A stretch of DNA of 64,000 nucleotides from Arthrobacter sunyaminii. GTDB lineage: Bacteria; Actinomycetota; Actinomycetes; Actinomycetales; Micrococcaceae. A program made the translations under genes and the position numbers. The number at the start of each line of letters is the position of its first letter. The first letter of the stretch is position 1. The stretch lies in NCBI RefSeq assembly GCF_018866305.1, contig NZ_CP076456.1:682001-746000 (forward strand). Reading direction: 5' to 3'. Shown here piece by piece: positions 61,468 through 64,000 of this stretch. The notes beneath the pieces are model-generated. The model was not told where the DNA came from, did no database searches, and saw only the letters and a program-made list of their open reading frames with translations.

Positions 61468-62739
61468 TCAAAACTCCCAGCCGCAGTCCGGCGCCATGCA
61501 GTGCCAGTCGGGCATGTCCTCAGTCACCACGCAGCCCGCAGGCCAGATCTTGGCATCCTCGGCGGGTTCAGGTTGAAGTCCCCGGACTATCGGCCACGCT
61601 TCGTGGGTGCAGATTTCGCAGCGGACAGTGCCTTCGCCAGGACTTGCAGGCGCGCCGACAATCGGTTCAGCAGCCGTCTGCTCCTTATCGGCAATGAGTT
61701 CCTTCGATGAAAGTTCGGAGACCGCCTCCTGACCAGCGGCTCGGAGCGCTGCCGACCAACTACCGAAGTAATTGCGCAAACTCGAGGACGACGGGTACTC
61801 GTGCCCCGCAAGATTCATGTCGGCTGACCAATCCGCATACCTTTGATGGCTGGGGTGCGAGCCCTGAGTATGCATTTCCGCCACGAAGTCCCGGATGGCC
61901 TTTTCATAGAGCCTGTCGGTGAACTTCACCAGCCCCGGCGGGCGTCCCTTTTTCGCCGCCGCCATCCCCACAGACTCCAGCGCACTATTCCAATAGGTGT
62001 AGCGGCCCATCAGCGTCTGGCGAGTCGGTGGCCAAGGAGTTGACCCGCGGCGGGACTCCCAGCCCAACGCCGGCACGAGCTCGTCACGCAGATCGTCATA
62101 ACGTGAACCGGTGATTGTGGTTTCGGGGTGCTCAGCGATGTGGCGTTTCGCGGCACCGATAATTCCGAGAATGGTGGCAATATCTTCCGCGGTGGCTGTT
62201 CCCTGCTCCAGGACGCCCGCCAGCTCGGCCATAAGATCGAAGTCCAGGTGAGCTGCGGCGAACTGCGGGTCCGGGGCCAGCCGGAGCTCGGAACCCGCCA
62301 GAAAATAAAGGCCGGCTTCAAGCACGGCTTTAGAAAAGGTCTCATGAGACCGCTTATCAAAGCTGATATCCGACTCGCGCAGCGTTGCTTCCGCCAACTC
62401 CGGATCGAGTTCCGGGTAGATCAGCCCCAGCCTGGCGATCGTTTCGGCACGGGTGGCACCGTTGGCAGCGGCAGCCCGAGCAATGTCTCCGTATGCGGCC
62501 ATGAACTCTTCTGCCATCGCTTTGGCCTCAGACTGCCGCATTTCCAGGCGCTTCTGCCGGGATTCAGCCGCAAGGTTGCCGCCAACCTTGCTCACAATCT
62601 GACGGACCCGTTCCCGGGTGACGCCGTAATCCTGCCCGATGGCATCCAGGGTTTCGCCATGAATATAGCGGGAGACCATAAGTGCATTACGTTCTTCCGG
62701 TGTCAGCTTGGGAACCGCGGCGGAAGCTGTCTGGGTCAT
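61468..62739 (-). CDS. Sigma-region-4-like HTH / homing-endonuclease-associated-repeat / zinc-ribbon protein
   Basis: 423 residues in three parts. Residues 25-52 are a sigma-70 region 4-type HTH ('ETLDAIGQDYGVTRERVRQIVSKVG'). A helical middle follows. Residues 250-365 contain two or three homing-endonuclease-associated repeats ('GRYTYWNSALESVGMAA', 'PSSSSLRNYFGSWSAALRAAGQ'). Residues 374-423 are a zinc ribbon, 'CEICTHEAWPIV', 'GCVV', 'WHC', 'PDCGWEF', shared with the small protein at 53655-53915. It probably binds DNA in sequence-specific form; the combination is unfamiliar to me. GGAG supports ATG 62739. Confidence 0.7.
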   Translation of the reverse strand: MTQTASAAVPKLTPEERNALMVSRYIHGETLDAIGQDYGVTRERVRQIVSKVGGNLAAESRQKRLEMRQSEAKAMAEEFMAAYGDIARAAAANGATRAETIARLGLIYPELDPELAEATLRESDISFDKRSHETFSKAVLEAGLYFLAGSELRLAPDPQFAAAHLDFDLMAELAGVLEQGTATAEDIATILGIIGAAKRHIAEHPETTITGSRYDDLRDELVPALGWESRRGSTPWPPTRQTLMGRYTYWNSALESVGMAAAKKGRPPGLVKFTDRLYEKAIRDFVAEMHTQGSHPSHQRYADWSADMNLAGHEYPSSSSLRNYFGSWSAALRAAGQEAVSELSSKELIADKEQTAAEPIVGAPASPGEGTVRCEICTHEAWPIVRGLQPEPAEDAKIWPAGCVVTEDMPDWHCMAPDCGWEF

Positions 62740-62791
62740 TTCTTCTCCTCATAGGTGTTCAAAGACCGGGCAAAAGAGCTGGGCTGCCTGC

Positions 62792-63763
62792 TCACGCCGC
62801 CAACGCCATGGATGAACGGCGGATGTCGGCGGCAGCATCCTCACGCACCTGCTGCGTGAGACGCAGTACCTCCTCAGGGGTTAGCAGCGCCTCGCGGGTG
62901 CGACGGGCGAGAACCGCCAGCCGGTCCGCGGCTGTGTTGTGCGGGTCGCCATCGTGCCCGCGCACCCAACTGAAGGTGACGGCAGTGAACCGGGTGTAGT
63001 GGAGGATGCGGGAAACTTCCTCGCGGCAGAAGCGGTTGGACGACGGTGGTTCAAACCCCGGCTCGGTCAACATTCGCAGGGCCAGCTGGCTGTCCGAACG
63101 GATCGTAACGTCGGAGCTTCCCTGCAGTGAGGCCGCATAGGCGCCCCGGGCGGCCTGCAATCCATAGCGGATGGAGCGCAGTTCGCCTTCGAGGATGTTT
63201 GTTCCCTCGGAGGCCTTCTGCCCCAGGACCAATCGGGAGTCGGAGCCAAAATCGATTACCCAGCCATGCCCGAGCCAAGCGGAGTGTTTGCCGCGGGAAG
63301 AATCCGTGGTGATGGTGCACCGGGCGTGGAAGGACTGGATAGACAGCCGGATCGCCTCATCCAGGGCGACAATGGCCGCCGCGGGAGGAAAGCTGCAACT
63401 GGCGGTGACGCCGGTTGTCCGCAGGCCCTCGGCTGCGCTCTCGTCATCGCAGTACACGAGCTCTTCGGAACTGTCCTGGTGACGCACGACGGCGGCGCGA
63501 ACGTCAGCGAAGAGGTTGCCTTTGCCCGGCCCGGCCGCAGCCGGCTCCATTGAACCGGATTCCGCGGCCAGCAGCCGCGAGCCCTCAGTCTTCGTTACGG
63601 CCCAGAAAAAGCGGCCGTGTTTCGGGCTGACCCGCACTGAGACTCCGCTGCGCAGCGTCAGCAGCTGCTTAGCTGACGCCAAACGGCGGGCGGGTGGTGC
63701 CGGTACGGGAAAGGACAAGGCCGCCTCCTGGCGTCGTGGTGGACCATGGAACCTCGTGTGCAT
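62792..63763 (-). CDS. RNase H-fold protein
   Basis: 323 residues from ATG 63763; a longer frame from TTG 63820 is possible. The C-terminal half is an RNase HI-like fold: 'TTDSS' (first Asp), 'ILEGELRSIRYGLQAARGAY' (Glu), 'VTIRSDSQLALRML' (second Asp), 'WVRGHDGDPHNTAADRLAVL' (His and last Asp). All four catalytic acids seem present. The N-terminal 130 residues are not recognised. First gene of the minus-strand cluster, behind an AT-rich promoter region with iteron-like repeats. Could remove RNA from R-loops. Confidence 0.78.
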   Translation of the reverse strand: MHTRFHGPPRRQEAALSFPVPAPPARRLASAKQLLTLRSGVSVRVSPKHGRFFWAVTKTEGSRLLAAESGSMEPAAAGPGKGNLFADVRAAVVRHQDSSEELVYCDDESAAEGLRTTGVTASCSFPPAAAIVALDEAIRLSIQSFHARCTITTDSSRGKHSAWLGHGWVIDFGSDSRLVLGQKASEGTNILEGELRSIRYGLQAARGAYAASLQGSSDVTIRSDSQLALRMLTEPGFEPPSSNRFCREEVSRILHYTRFTAVTFSWVRGHDGDPHNTAADRLAVLARRTREALLTPEEVLRLTQQVREDAAADIRRSSMALAA

Positions 63764-63835
63764 CGAGACACATGGGGGTGATGGAAACGACACTAGGGTG
63801 CGGCACTGACATTCCCGCAATCAGAGCAACTATGC

Positions 63836-63888
63836 ATTTTTTGTAACTCTTAAACATTTTTGCAACTGCTAAGAATTTTTTGTAACTC
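63836..63888 (-). repeat. Three iteron-like direct repeats in an AT-rich stretch
   Basis: ATTTTTTGTAACTC at 63836-63849, ATTTTTGCAACTG at 63856-63868 and ATTTTTTGTAACTC at 63875-63888, starting 20 and 19 bases apart, about two helical turns. The stretch is strikingly AT-rich for this genome. It lies 72 bases upstream of the RNase H gene and may be its promoter or operator array. Confidence 0.75.
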
Positions 63889-63940
63889 GACAAAAAGGCG
63901 GAATTGTGCATCGCGAACATGTCCATGCCAAAGCATGATT

Positions 63941-63963
63941 CACCCGCGGGTGGGCAGTATAGT
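63941..63963 (+). promoter_or_regulatory. Palindrome and -10-like element at the window edge
   Basis: The 12-base palindrome CACCCGCGGGTG (63941-63952) is followed by TATAGT (63958-63963), a plausible -10 for a plus-strand gene beyond the window. No clear -35 is seen. Confidence 0.35.
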
Positions 63964-64000
63964 CGGTTAGGCGCGCCGGGGGAGGCGCCGAAGACACACT

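Noticed and set aside
63045..63065. GGTTCAAACC, a tRNA T-loop look-alike
   Set aside because: Lies in the RNase H coding sequence with no cloverleaf partners.
63669..63926. 85-residue frame with SYKK repeats at the window end
   Set aside because: The repeated residues are just translation of the AT-rich iterons; no ribosome binding site and it overlaps the RNase H gene start.

Overview
The window is high-GC and coding on both strands. It has short intergenic gaps, many ATGA or TGATG overlaps, GTG/TTG starts and purine-rich ribosome binding sites. Together with the gene set (GluQ, F420-type Ddn-like reductase, many VOC/SRPBCC proteins, MHS transporter, PPGW-type membrane proteins, NrtR/ARPP-1), this suggests an actinobacterium, most likely of the Arthrobacter/Micrococcaceae group. 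The genus is an inference. I see no rRNA, tRNA, CRISPR array or intact insertion sequence.

Region by region. 1-6458: the 3' part of a sialic-acid operon, with a peptide-type ABC importer (one subunit is a permease-ATPase fusion) followed by nanA, nanK and nanE. 6526-15974: a MerR regulator, an SLC13 permease, a small membrane protein, an autoregulated arsR-SRPBCC-SRPBCC-VOC operon, gluQ, and a DEDDh exonuclease-BRCT protein. 16050-22558: housekeeping and accessory enzymes, a TetR/oxidoreductase pair with a double operator, a secreted thermonuclease, and an acetoin-reductase remnant. 22907-26859: a ChvE/GguA/GguB-type monosaccharide importer. 27031-30974: two VOC proteins, an AraC regulator, an SGNH hydrolase and a membrane protein. 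31143-37333: an arabinoside locus (GH51 arabinofuranosidase, sugar ABC importer, LacI regulator, perfect palindromic operator). 37638-42770: a zinc-ribbon membrane protein, a large secreted M14 peptidase, and a membrane protein gene bracketed by 98-bp direct repeats. 42816-47740: an MHS transporter, an APH-fold kinase and an acyl-CoA ligase, with a divergent TetR gene and a 26-bp palindrome.

48778-53597 is the most interesting part: a divergent NrtR-type regulator controls ARPP-1, an ADP-ribosylglycohydrolase fused to a Cys-phosphatase-like domain, and a macro-like/SIR2 fusion protein. This reads as an NAD/ADP-ribose-centred system, possibly defensive. 53655-63763 is a minus-strand DNA-transaction cluster: small zinc-ribbon protein, HhH protein, GIY-YIG nuclease-like protein, AddA-like helicase-nuclease, AddB-like nuclease, a sigma-region-4/homing-repeat/zinc-ribbon protein and an RNase H protein. 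Its first and sixth members share an unrecognised C-terminal zinc-ribbon. The window ends in an AT-rich stretch with three iteron-like repeats.
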